From positions 1-7,084 of the forward strand of contig JAGQIB010000060.1 of assembly GCA_020431545.1 (NCBI GenBank): a DNA stretch of 7,084 nucleotides, read 5' to 3'. The position numbers were made by a program, and so were the translations under genes. Under the pieces are notes generated by a model. It made no database searches. It saw nothing but the letters and a program-made list of their open reading frames with translations, and had not been told where the DNA came from. Shown here one piece after another: positions 1 through 6,278 of this stretch; the stretch's first letter is position 1; every line of letters starts with the position of its first letter. The stretch is from Gemmatimonadota bacterium. Its GTDB lineage: Bacteria; ARS69.

Positions 1-252
1 CAGGAACGTCGGCTCCGCGGTGCTCAGCGGCGCGTCGAACAGCTTTTCGCCGAGCGGCGGATCCGAGTCGTCGATGCCGTGGGTGACCGTGTGCACGCCG
101 GCGGTCTGAACCCACATCACCGTGTCGCCGGGTGCGATCGTGAGATCGGCCGGTTCGAACGTGATCCCGTTCTGGGTGACGGTGTGGGTCGCGGCTCCGG
201 CGACGGCGGGCAGGGCCACGAGGGCGAGCGCGAACCAGAAGCGAATACTCAT
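1..252 (-). CDS. Secreted plastocyanin/azurin-like cupredoxin (5' part; runs off the left edge)
   Basis: Only the first 84 codons are inside the window; the frame is open to base 1. The start is an ATG with a strong Shine-Dalgarno (GAGGAGG) six bases upstream. Residues 1-20 form a signal peptide: R4, a hydrophobic stretch and an AGA cleavage site before ATHTVTQ, so the mature protein is periplasmic or exported. The mature part shows the usual N-terminal half of a small blue-copper fold: NGITFEPADLTIAPGDTV, then W47 and AGVHTVTHG. H54 is the likely first copper ligand. The Cys-His-Met/Gln ligand cluster should lie beyond the window edge, so copper binding cannot be confirmed. Small cupredoxins of this type carry electrons or bind copper in the periplasm. 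It lies 208 bases downstream of the methyltransferase gene, so it may be a separate unit. The family is fairly certain; the partner is unknown. Confidence 0.85.
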   Translation of the reverse strand, partial: MSIRFWFALALVALPAVAGAATHTVTQNGITFEPADLTIAPGDTVMWVQTAGVHTVTHGIDDSDPPLGEKLFDAPLSTAEPTFL

Positions 253-258
253 GCGGGG

Positions 259-265
259 CCTCCTC
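259..265 (-). promoter_or_regulatory. Shine-Dalgarno of the cupredoxin gene
   Basis: The minus strand reads GAGGAGG, six bases before the ATG at 252. It fixes the start of a gene whose signal peptide begins at that codon. Confidence 0.8.
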
Positions 266-367
266 GGGAAGGGATTCGAGATCCAGGACGGGGACCGCGC
301 GATCGGCGGCGATCGGCGCGTTCGCCTTGCTTCGAAGATACGCCAGAACCGGGCCGGATTTCCGGTG

Positions 368-386
368 CCGGGGCGGCGGGCCCCGG
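368..386 (-). repeat. GC-rich hairpin in the gap after the methyltransferase gene
   Basis: CCGGGGC and GCCCCGG form a perfect 7-bp stem with a 5-base loop. It lies about 75 bases past the methyltransferase stop and next to a second small palindrome (CCGGATTTCCGG, 354-365). Neither is followed by a T-run on either strand, so this is not a standard intrinsic terminator. It could slow polymerase or protect the 3' end of the operon mRNA, or it could be chance in GC-rich DNA. No convincing promoter for the cupredoxin gene was found in 253-460. Confidence 0.35.
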
Positions 387-460
387 GGCGCCTACCTTGG
401 ACCGACCCCCGGGAAGGCGGCGAAAATACCGGTGGGCCAGGAAATCGGCGACTCCGAGAA

Positions 461-1204
461 TCAGACCGCGCGGCCCCGAAGAAGCGCCCGTGGGCGCGCG
501 CCGCCCAGGCCGCGCTCGTCCGCGCGAAGCTCGATGCCGGCGGCGAGGAACTCGGCCCGGATCGTGGCGTGCGGGCACAGCCACAGGCGATGAATCTCGG
601 TGGCGAGCTCGAGACCGGCGTCGACGGACGACGCGATCCACCGGAACTCGATCTCGGCGACGTCGCCCTCGCGGCGGGCGAACGCCGACCGCGCGAGGGA
701 TCGATCCGGACCGCGCGCAACGTCGAGTCCCACCCGCCCGGCTTCGAACTCTTCGGGCTCCAGCCACGGTTCCACGATCACGGCGCCGCCGGGCCGGACC
801 GCGCGAGCGAAGCACCGCGCGGTCGAGCGGAGCTCCTCGACGTTCGCGAGGTAGCCGAGCGACGAGAAGAGACACACCACGGCGTCGAACGGCCCCGCCA
901 CCGCGAAGTCCTGCATCTCGGCCCGGAGCAGCGGCACGTCGCCGAGCTTCGCCGCCGCGACGCGGAGCATCTCCGCGCTCGAATCCAGTCCGGTCACGCG
1001 GTACACGCGTGCCAGCGGCTCCAGGAAGCTCCCCGTGCCGCACCCGACCTCGAGGACGCGATCGCCGGGCCGGGTCCCCTCCTCCCCCAGGATCCGCTCG
1101 AGCTCGCGCGCTTCCGCGGCGTAGTCCTTCCACGCGTAGATCCGGTCGTACCAGTCCGCGTGCGCTCCGTAGAGCGAGGGCGGATCCTCGGCGCGACCGG
1201 TCAC
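461..1204 (-). CDS. Class I SAM-dependent methyltransferase, DesVI/TylM1-like (sugar N-methyltransferase type)
   Basis: A 247-residue cytoplasmic protein, a normal length for the family. It has no signal peptide or membrane segment. The SAM site is clear: motif I VLEVGCGTGSF (50-60), the acidic ribose-binding residue in TGLDSS (D74), AEMQDF (95-100) with D99 near the adenine pocket, and FDAVVCLFSSLGYL (106-119). The pattern YDRIYAWKDYAAEA (19-32), FSSLGYL and VEPWLEPEEF (144-153) closely resembles, from memory, the antibiotic amino-sugar N,N-dimethyltransferases DesVI and TylM1. An amino-sugar or other small polar amine is therefore a plausible substrate, but no deoxysugar biosynthesis gene is visible nearby. 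The start is GTG, preceded seven bases upstream by GGAG. An upstream glycosyltransferase gene ends only 19 bases away, so the two are probably co-transcribed. The last 15 residues fit the family poorly (see findings). Fold very sure, substrate not. Confidence 0.9.
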   Translation of the reverse strand: MTGRAEDPPSLYGAHADWYDRIYAWKDYAAEARELERILGEEGTRPGDRVLEVGCGTGSFLEPLARVYRVTGLDSSAEMLRVAAAKLGDVPLLRAEMQDFAVAGPFDAVVCLFSSLGYLANVEELRSTARCFARAVRPGGAVIVEPWLEPEEFEAGRVGLDVARGPDRSLARSAFARREGDVAEIEFRWIASSVDAGLELATEIHRLWLCPHATIRAEFLAAGIELRADERGLGGARPRALLRGRAV

Positions 1205-1211
1205 CGGTCTG

Positions 1212-1215
1212 CTCC
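1212..1215 (-). promoter_or_regulatory. Ribosome binding site choosing the GTG start of the methyltransferase
   Basis: The minus strand reads GGAG, seven bases before GTG at 1204, inside the 19-base gap after the glycosyltransferase stop. No ATG in this frame lies near it, so it supports the GTG start. Confidence 0.6.
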
Positions 1216-1223
1216 GGCGAAAC

Positions 1224-3518
1224 TCACTTCCCGGCCTTCGACTGCATGAGCTGATGGATCTGCGCGATGCGTTCCTTCACGAGTCGGTTCGCGGGTTCCT
1301 GCGCCTCCGCGACCTGCAGGTGCTCCAGCGCTTCGTCGAAGCGACCGAGATTCGCGAGCGCGGCCGACATGTTGTAGCGGGCGACGACGTGGGTCGGGTT
1401 GAGGCGGATCGCCTGCTCGTACCACTGCACCGCGTCCTCGTACTCCCCGAGCTCGTTCGCGAGATTCCCCCGGTGGACCCTCGGATCGACCCAGGTGAGA
1501 CCGATGCGCGCGGCTTCCTCGAACGCTTCCTTCGCGTCGTCGTACTGCTTCGCCGCCTGGAGCGCGTTGCCGAGGTGGAAGTACGCTTCCTTCCCGTACG
1601 GATCGAGATAGATCGCCTCGCGGAACGACTCGATCGCCTCGCTCGTCTTCCCGAGCTTCGCCTGCGCGATCCCGAGGTTCGTGAAGGCCTGCGGCTGCTC
1701 CGGCTGCGCCGCGATCGCCGCCCGGAACTGCTCGATTCCCTCGTCGTAGCGACCGACCTCGGTGAGCGCACGACCGTACTCGAATCGAGTCTCCGGGGAG
1801 TCGCTGATCTGGACCAGTGTCCGCAGGTACGGGACCGCCTCCTGGTAGCGGCCGCGCGCGTTCAGGAGCACCGCGGTCTTCATCATCAGTGAAGACTTGT
1901 CCGGCCGCTGCTGCAGCACGGCCGCGTAGTGCGCGATGGCCTCGTCCTTGCGGTCGAGCTGTTCGTACAGCTCGCCGAGCGCGACGTGCGCGTCGACGTA
2001 TCCCGGGTTCGCGGCGATCGCCGCCTTCAACTCGACCTCGGCCTCATCCGTCCGCCCCGCCCGCTGCAGCGCGAGCCCGCGGTCGGTGTGCCACCACGCC
2101 TCGTCCACCGCGGAGTCGTAGGCCGAGCGCGTGGTCAGGAAGAACAGCGCGAGCGCCGCCGCGACCAGCCCGCCCGCGACGCCCCACTCACGACGTCGCA
2201 GCGCTTCCGCGACCCGCGCCACCGCGAACGCGGCGAACAGGAACAGCAGCGGCTCGACCGGCGCCCGGAATCTCGACGCGGCGAGGAACGGCACGAACGA
2301 ACCGATCCACACCAGGAAGAACAGGCCCACGAGCCACGCCGCCGCGGGATTCTCGAGCGCGACGTCGCTCGGGCGGCCCCGTCCCCGCCGGCGCACGTCC
2401 GCCCCGATCAGGAACACGCCCACCAGCGCGAGCGCGAACGGCAGCGCGAAGCCCGGCGACGGCGCGAGATAGCGGCTCGACGCCTTCTCGAACCGAATCG
2501 CCTTGTTGTTCGAGATCTCGTCGGGGCCGAGCAGGTACAGGAGGCGCTTGCCGCTCAGCCGCAGGAACTCGCCCGGATGCGTGGAGATCCACTCCCGCGC
2601 GCGCAGCGAGAAGTAGTGCGACACGTCCGAGTAGCTCATCTCCCGTCCCTCGCGCGCCGCCACGCCCGCCACGACCTCCCGGTACGAGAACCAGCTCCAG
2701 CCCGTCCGCCCCGTGAGTTGCTCGAGCTCGGGCAGCTCGGCGCTCACGCCGTCGGCGCCGTCGTGATTTCCGATCCAGAGATTGACGGCCCCGTTCGCGG
2801 AGATCAGCACGGGATCGTGCGCGACGCGCCAGTTCCGGATCGTGGCCGGCGCGATCGCGACCGCGGCGGCTACCAGGAGCACGATGCCCCGGACGGGGCG
2901 GCGGTCCAGCCAGAACAGCGCGACGGCCGCCACCGGCAACAGCAGCAGACCGTTCGGTCGCACGAGCGCCAGGAGACCGAGCAGGAGACCGGCGATGATC
3001 ACGGGGAGCATCCGACGCCGATGCGTCGCGAAGTGGAGCGCGAGCAAGGAGCCGAGCACGAGCGTGCGCGCCAGCGTGACGGCCTGCAGCTCGCTCTCCC
3101 AGTAGATGCCGCTCCAGTGCAGCGCGGCGAGCGTGGCCGCGATCAACCCCACCGACGGGCGGAAGAGCGCGCGGCCGAGCGCGAACACGAGCACGACGTT
3201 GAGGAGGCCGAGCGCGATCTGGAAGACCCGCGAGGCCACGGGGCCCGTTCCCGCCAGGCGATACACCGCGGCGAGAACGTAGGGGTATCCCGGCGGTCGC
3301 AGGAACGGGACGCTCGAGATCTCCGGATCCTGCTCCCCCGCCGGCGGCGTCCAGTCGCCGGTCGCGAGACCGCGCGCCCAGTAGTCGTGGAGCGCCGCGT
3401 CGGCGACGGGCTGGGTGAAGTCCGGCGCGCTGCGACGTTCCTGCAGGTACCCGAGCCGCAGGGCCAGCCCGGCCGCGAGGATCAGAATCAGGACCATCAG
3501 ATTGCGGTGACGGCTCAA
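1224..3518 (-). CDS. Integral-membrane GT-C glycosyltransferase (PMT_2/ArnT-like) fused to C-terminal TPR repeats
   Basis: A 764-residue two-part protein. Residues 1-463 are a polytopic membrane domain with about 11 helices (roughly 7-25, 93-116, 122-138, 146-165, 171-187, 189-205, 208-226, 355-373, 394-412, 422-438, 446-463). The first outer loop carries DAALHDYWARGLATG (40-54) with candidate catalytic acid D45, and FLRPPGYPYVLAAVYRLAG (72-90), typical of family 39-like enzymes that take sugar from a polyprenyl-phosphate donor. RFRAPVEPLLFL (416-427) is another recurring segment. Residues 473-742 hold about eight TPRs, for example GRTDEAEVELKAAIAANPGY and GEYEDAVQWYEQAIRLNP. Arginine-rich loops (116-121, 166-169, 206-210, 376-382, 440-443) all fall on one side, which places the catalytic loops and the TPR domain in the periplasm. 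The start is TTG with GGAGGAG eight bases before it; ATG at codon 8 (3497) is the alternative. It follows the phosphodiesterase gene by 18 bases. Acceptor unknown. Confidence 0.88.
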   Translation of the reverse strand: MSRHRNLMVLILILAAGLALRLGYLQERRSAPDFTQPVADAALHDYWARGLATGDWTPPAGEQDPEISSVPFLRPPGYPYVLAAVYRLAGTGPVASRVFQIALGLLNVVLVFALGRALFRPSVGLIAATLAALHWSGIYWESELQAVTLARTLVLGSLLALHFATHRRRMLPVIIAGLLLGLLALVRPNGLLLLPVAAVALFWLDRRPVRGIVLLVAAAVAIAPATIRNWRVAHDPVLISANGAVNLWIGNHDGADGVSAELPELEQLTGRTGWSWFSYREVVAGVAAREGREMSYSDVSHYFSLRAREWISTHPGEFLRLSGKRLLYLLGPDEISNNKAIRFEKASSRYLAPSPGFALPFALALVGVFLIGADVRRRGRGRPSDVALENPAAAWLVGLFFLVWIGSFVPFLAASRFRAPVEPLLFLFAAFAVARVAEALRRREWGVAGGLVAAALALFFLTTRSAYDSAVDEAWWHTDRGLALQRAGRTDEAEVELKAAIAANPGYVDAHVALGELYEQLDRKDEAIAHYAAVLQQRPDKSSLMMKTAVLLNARGRYQEAVPYLRTLVQISDSPETRFEYGRALTEVGRYDEGIEQFRAAIAAQPEQPQAFTNLGIAQAKLGKTSEAIESFREAIYLDPYGKEAYFHLGNALQAAKQYDDAKEAFEEAARIGLTWVDPRVHRGNLANELGEYEDAVQWYEQAIRLNPTHVVARYNMSAALANLGRFDEALEHLQVAEAQEPANRLVKERIAQIHQLMQSKAGK

Positions 3519-3526
3519 CGGGGCAT

Positions 3527-3533
3527 CTCCTCC
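3527..3533 (-). promoter_or_regulatory. Shine-Dalgarno selecting the TTG start of the glycosyltransferase
   Basis: The minus strand reads GGAGGAG, directly after the TAG stop of the upstream gene and eight bases before TTG at 3518. An ATG begins immediately after the SD, but it is too close and its frame ends after three codons (ATG CCC CGT TGA). The in-frame ATG at 3497 is 29 bases from the SD, too far. The TTG start is therefore preferred. Confidence 0.75.
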
Positions 3534-3536
3534 GGA

Positions 3537-4979
3537 CTATCGAATGTAGCCGAGCGCCCGCAGGCGCTCCATGCGCTCGGCGTCGCCGCTGGGATCGACC
3601 CGGGGCGGCGGCGGGCGGCGCAGATGACCGATCACCTCGAACGACGCGACGTTCGGCAACTCCTCGCGCGCCGCCGGAACGAGCGCGCTCTCGAGCGGCC
3701 GGCCGACCATGTCGTCGGCCTCCGGCAATCCCATCAGGCGGAGGATCGTCGGCGCGACGTCGAGCACGTGCGCGCGGTCGAGGCGTACGGGACCGTCCAC
3801 GATACCCGGCCCGGAGAGCACGAGCAGACCGCGCGGCGCGATCGGCGCGCCGGGGGTCAACCGCCCGTGGCCGCCGGACCACGGCAGGTTCCCGGTACCG
3901 CCGAATCCGTGATCGCTCACGATGAGCACCGTGGTGTCGTCGCCGAGCGTCGCCAGGATCTCACCGAGCCAGCGATCCACCTGCTCGTAGTACTTCGGAA
4001 TCACCGCGCCGTAGCGAGCGGCCTGTGCGGCGGCCACCGGCTGGTTCGGGAACTCCTCGGGAAACGTGAAGTGCCAGAACAGATGGCTCACGGTGTCGAT
4101 GCCGGTGAAGTACACCGACAGAACCTGCACCGGCAGATGATCGTAGGCCGCCACCGCCATCTTTCGCGTGGAGAGATCCGACTGGTACGCGAACTTGAAC
4201 TCGGGCAGGAAGCGCCCCATCCGGTACTCCGGATCGAGCAGGAATCGCTCCCGCTCCTCGTCGTCCATGCCGAGCCAGTCGCGCGCCACGGCGGGCGACA
4301 GGTCGTTCGGCTTCTCCACCAGCGGGGCCAGCGTATCGAGCAACGACGGCGGGAACACGTCGTCGTCGTCGAGCGCGCCCCGGCCGATCGACGCCTCCAT
4401 GCGCGTGTACGGAACACGGTCACTGACCAGGAAGCTCCCGTCGCACAGCGGATCGGCCGGCCAGGAGGCCCACCATCCGAGCGTGCCCGTCGTCACCCCG
4501 AAATCGGAGAGGATGTTCCAGAACGTCTTCTTCTTGCGCATGCGCGCGTTCGGCAGCGTCGTCATCGTCGCGCCGGGAACGCCGTCGAAGCCGAGGATGC
4601 CGTGCTGATCGGGCAGGAAGCCGGTCGCGATCGTCGTCCAGATCGCCGGCGAGACGGTCGGCTCGAGCGTGATGAGCTCCGCACGGACGCCACGCTCGAT
4701 CAAGCCGGCCATCGTCGGCGCCCCGCCTCTCTCGAGCACGGGGTCGAGGAGATCCCAGGTGGCCCCGTCCAGCGCGAGAATCAGGAGGCGCTTCACCACG
4801 GGCGCCCGGGTCGTGACGGTGGCGGGGTCCACGCCGAGCTCGGGGTTGACGGACGGCGGCGGCGCCTCGACCGCGGAATCGCTCCCGGGCGAGCGTTCAT
4901 CCCCGCACGCGGACAACAGGGCCGGGAAGGCCGCACACGTGGCCAGGAGGAGAATCCGGAGGCGGACATGGGGGCGCAT
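3537..4979 (-). CDS. Lipoprotein of the type I phosphodiesterase/nucleotide pyrophosphatase (alkaline-phosphatase superfamily) group
   Basis: A 480-residue metal-dependent phospho- or phosphodiester hydrolase (or phosphotransferase). Residues 1-24 are a lipoprotein signal peptide ending in the lipobox LLSAC, with C25 as the lipidated residue, so the enzyme sits on the outer side of the cytoplasmic membrane or on the outer membrane. A Pro/Ser-rich linker follows. The two-metal site is complete: D71 in LALDGATWD, likely nucleophile S110 in PTVSPAIWTTIATG, D295 and H299 in FTGIDTVSHLFWHF, D356 and H357 in SDHGFGG, and H371 in SGGHGR. The end of the domain is the family-typical HVLDVAPTILRLMGLPEADD and VGRPL, and the protein closes with RLRALGYIR. 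The ATG was chosen because it opens the signal peptide. It has no good SD (see the leaderless finding). It is the first gene of the likely three-gene operon. Sulfatase activity is less likely because the Cys/Ser-x-Pro-x-Arg signature is absent. Substrate unknown. Confidence 0.9.
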   Translation of the reverse strand: MRPHVRLRILLLATCAAFPALLSACGDERSPGSDSAVEAPPPSVNPELGVDPATVTTRAPVVKRLLILALDGATWDLLDPVLERGGAPTMAGLIERGVRAELITLEPTVSPAIWTTIATGFLPDQHGILGFDGVPGATMTTLPNARMRKKKTFWNILSDFGVTTGTLGWWASWPADPLCDGSFLVSDRVPYTRMEASIGRGALDDDDVFPPSLLDTLAPLVEKPNDLSPAVARDWLGMDDEERERFLLDPEYRMGRFLPEFKFAYQSDLSTRKMAVAAYDHLPVQVLSVYFTGIDTVSHLFWHFTFPEEFPNQPVAAAQAARYGAVIPKYYEQVDRWLGEILATLGDDTTVLIVSDHGFGGTGNLPWSGGHGRLTPGAPIAPRGLLVLSGPGIVDGPVRLDRAHVLDVAPTILRLMGLPEADDMVGRPLESALVPAAREELPNVASFEVIGHLRRPPPPRVDPSGDAERMERLRALGYIR

Positions 4980-4985
4980 CCCGAC

Positions 4986-5014
4986 ATCGTAGCGGCCGCG
5001 GGAGCAAAAAGGAA
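4986..5014 (-). promoter_or_regulatory. Possible promoter giving a leaderless lipoprotein mRNA
   Basis: The minus strand has TACGAT (4986-4991), a TANNNT-type -10 element, ending six bases before the ATG at 4979. A poor -35 candidate, TTCCTT (5009-5014), lies 17 bases upstream. Transcription would start at or next to the ATG. The start also lacks a Shine-Dalgarno. It lies in the 73 bases between the upstream terminator and this gene, where some promoter is expected. The -35 matches consensus badly, so confidence is modest. Confidence 0.35.
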
Positions 5015-5052
5015 GGCGGCCGGGGACGGAAGGGGCCGCTCCTCCACCCCCC

Positions 5053-5086
5053 AAAAAAGAGAGCGGGCGCCCCGAGGGACGCCCGC
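5053..5086 (-). terminator. Intrinsic terminator of the secreted-protein gene
   Basis: On the minus strand GCGGGCGTCC and GGGCGCCCGC form a 10-bp stem (one G-U pair) with a CTCG loop. It is followed at once by TCTCTTTTTT (5062-5053). It starts 32 bases past the TAG stop at 5119. The shape is a standard rho-independent terminator acting leftwards. It separates the secreted-protein unit from the lipoprotein-glycosyltransferase-methyltransferase operon. Confidence 0.93.
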
Positions 5087-5118
5087 CCGAACTGCATGTA
5101 GTGCTGTCAGCCGATGAT

Positions 5119-6183
5119 CTAGCGGTGGTCCGACTTGATCTTCGACCAGCTGGTGGCCTCGACACCGACCGTGCAGAGGTTGCCCTCGACGGCGATGTTG
5201 TAGTTGCCACCGCACTCGCCGGCCACGGAGCCGAAGCCCGAGGTCGCGACGAACACCCAGTAGTTACCCGCCGGGATGTTGAAGCAAGCGACGTCGCAGC
5301 CACCGATGACGGCGGACTCGACGAACGCCGGGGCCGAGCAGTCAGCCGCCAGGTAGCCGGTCAGCGTGTCGTACTCGCCGGTGACGCAAACGGTCACGCC
5401 AGCGTTGTTCTCGCTGATCTCGTACCAGTCGGTGTCACGGTAGTTGAAGCCGGACGGGCTGTGGAAGAAGCCACCGTAGGTACCGCAAACGGTGAGGCCC
5501 GCGCCCGGATCGCACGGAATCGTCGAGAAGACGTTCGGCGTGCTGTTGCAGCCACCGTTGGTCACGTCGTTGTAGTCGTCGAAGCAGTCGACTTCGCCCT
5601 CGGCAACGCCGCCCGCCGGGCAGTCGACGATGCACGGAACGTTCTCGGTGACGTCGAGCGAGTAGTCACCGCAGTCGCCGCCGTAGCCGTCCACGACGAT
5701 GTAGTAGGTGTTGCCAGCGGAAACCGGCACACCACCGAGGAACGACTTGAAGCCGTCGGAACCGCAATCGTCGTCGTTGCAGGCGATCAGGTTGCCCGCC
5801 GCGTTCTCGTACACGTACACCTTCGTGTCGTAGAGCGAGTTGCAGAGGGAGATGTCGATCGCGCCGTTGGCGGCCGGCGAGTACGAGTACACGACGTCAG
5901 GCGAGGTCGAGCCCGAATAAGGGCAGACTTCGTCGTAGTCGTTCAGGAACGCGCAGGTGTTGCCACCGTCGTTGTACGGAATCGCGGGGATGTTGACCGC
6001 GCTGCCGATGTTGTCGCCACCGACGTTCGGAACCGGGTTGTTGATGCCCGACACCGCGGCGTTCTTCTGCGCGATGAGGGAGTCACGATCCAGGCCCTGG
6101 TCCGTCGTCGAACGGACGTCAGCATTGGCGGCCGTACACGCGCACAGCGCGAACACCGTCACGAGAGAGGTTGCAAGCTTCAC
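5119..6183 (-). CDS. Secreted cysteine-rich protein with two PPC-like beta-sandwich domains
   Basis: A 354-residue exported protein of unknown function. Residues 1-21 are a signal peptide with probable cleavage after ANA, before DVRSTT. The mature part has 18 cysteines, an even number that suggests disulfides outside the cytoplasm, and is acidic and rich in Asp, Asn, Gly and Tyr. Domain 1 (about 54-182) follows the pre-peptidase C-terminal pattern: SPDVVYSYSP (94-103), SLCNSLYDTKVYVYE (112-126), ACNDDDCG, then AGNTYYIVVDGYGGDCGDYSL (156-176). Domain 2 (about 199-337) has NGGCNSTPNVF (209-219), FNYRDTDWYEIS (246-257) and AGNYWVFVATSGFG (305-318). A short basic tail ends the protein. The start is GTG: AAGGAG lies seven bases upstream and an in-frame TAG just before it excludes extension. 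Codons are strongly skewed to the preferred set (AAC, TAC, GTC, ATC) with more CGT and GGT than the neighbours, so GC looks lower and expression is probably high. It is a single-gene unit with its own promoter and terminator. Confidence 0.85.
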   Translation of the reverse strand: MKLATSLVTVFALCACTAANADVRSTTDQGLDRDSLIAQKNAAVSGINNPVPNVGGDNIGSAVNIPAIPYNDGGNTCAFLNDYDEVCPYSGSTSPDVVYSYSPAANGAIDISLCNSLYDTKVYVYENAAGNLIACNDDDCGSDGFKSFLGGVPVSAGNTYYIVVDGYGGDCGDYSLDVTENVPCIVDCPAGGVAEGEVDCFDDYNDVTNGGCNSTPNVFSTIPCDPGAGLTVCGTYGGFFHSPSGFNYRDTDWYEISENNAGVTVCVTGEYDTLTGYLAADCSAPAFVESAVIGGCDVACFNIPAGNYWVFVATSGFGSVAGECGGNYNIAVEGNLCTVGVEATSWSKIKSDHR

Positions 6184-6190
6184 TGAGGAT

Positions 6191-6196
6191 CTCCTT
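6191..6196 (-). promoter_or_regulatory. Shine-Dalgarno selecting the GTG start of the secreted protein
   Basis: The minus strand reads AAGGAG, seven bases before GTG at 6183. An in-frame TAG lies between this gene and anything upstream, and no nearby ATG begins the signal peptide. This decides the GTG start. Confidence 0.85.
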
Positions 6197-6278
6197 GCCT
6201 AGGGTTGGAGACGATCACCGAGCGGTCCCCCCGCCCCGAAGTGCATCTTCGAGGAAAGACGTGCCGCTCGACTTCGTG

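Noticed and set aside
253..460. Promoter for the cupredoxin gene
   Set aside because: A TATCTT hexamer (335-340, minus strand) resembles a -10 box, but no acceptable -35 lies 15-19 bases upstream.
79..1254. Overlapping plus-strand open frames over the methyltransferase and cupredoxin
   Set aside because: Arg/Pro/Gly-rich low-complexity translations opposite genes with clear family motifs.
1929..5117. Very long open frame (1062 codons) on the plus strand
   Set aside because: It is antisense to the glycosyltransferase and phosphodiesterase genes, which have clear motifs and signals. The translation is an Arg/Glu/His-rich composition with no domain, as expected for the opposite strand of GC-rich genes.
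4980..5303. Upstream extension of the lipoprotein gene to 5303
   Set aside because: It would run through the terminator and into the end of the secreted-protein gene, and would bury the lipoprotein signal peptide about 100 residues inside the protein.
6130..6148. Lipobox (LCAC) in the secreted cysteine-rich protein
   Set aside because: Cys at the -2 position is atypical, and a standard signal-peptidase I site (ANA before DV) follows a few residues later, so a soluble secreted form is preferred.
5101..6186. 361-codon open frame on the plus strand
   Set aside because: It mirrors the secreted-protein gene almost exactly. Strong preferred-codon use on the minus strand removes stops from the complement, and the translation is a repetitive Val/Arg/Ala/Asp string with no recognisable domain.
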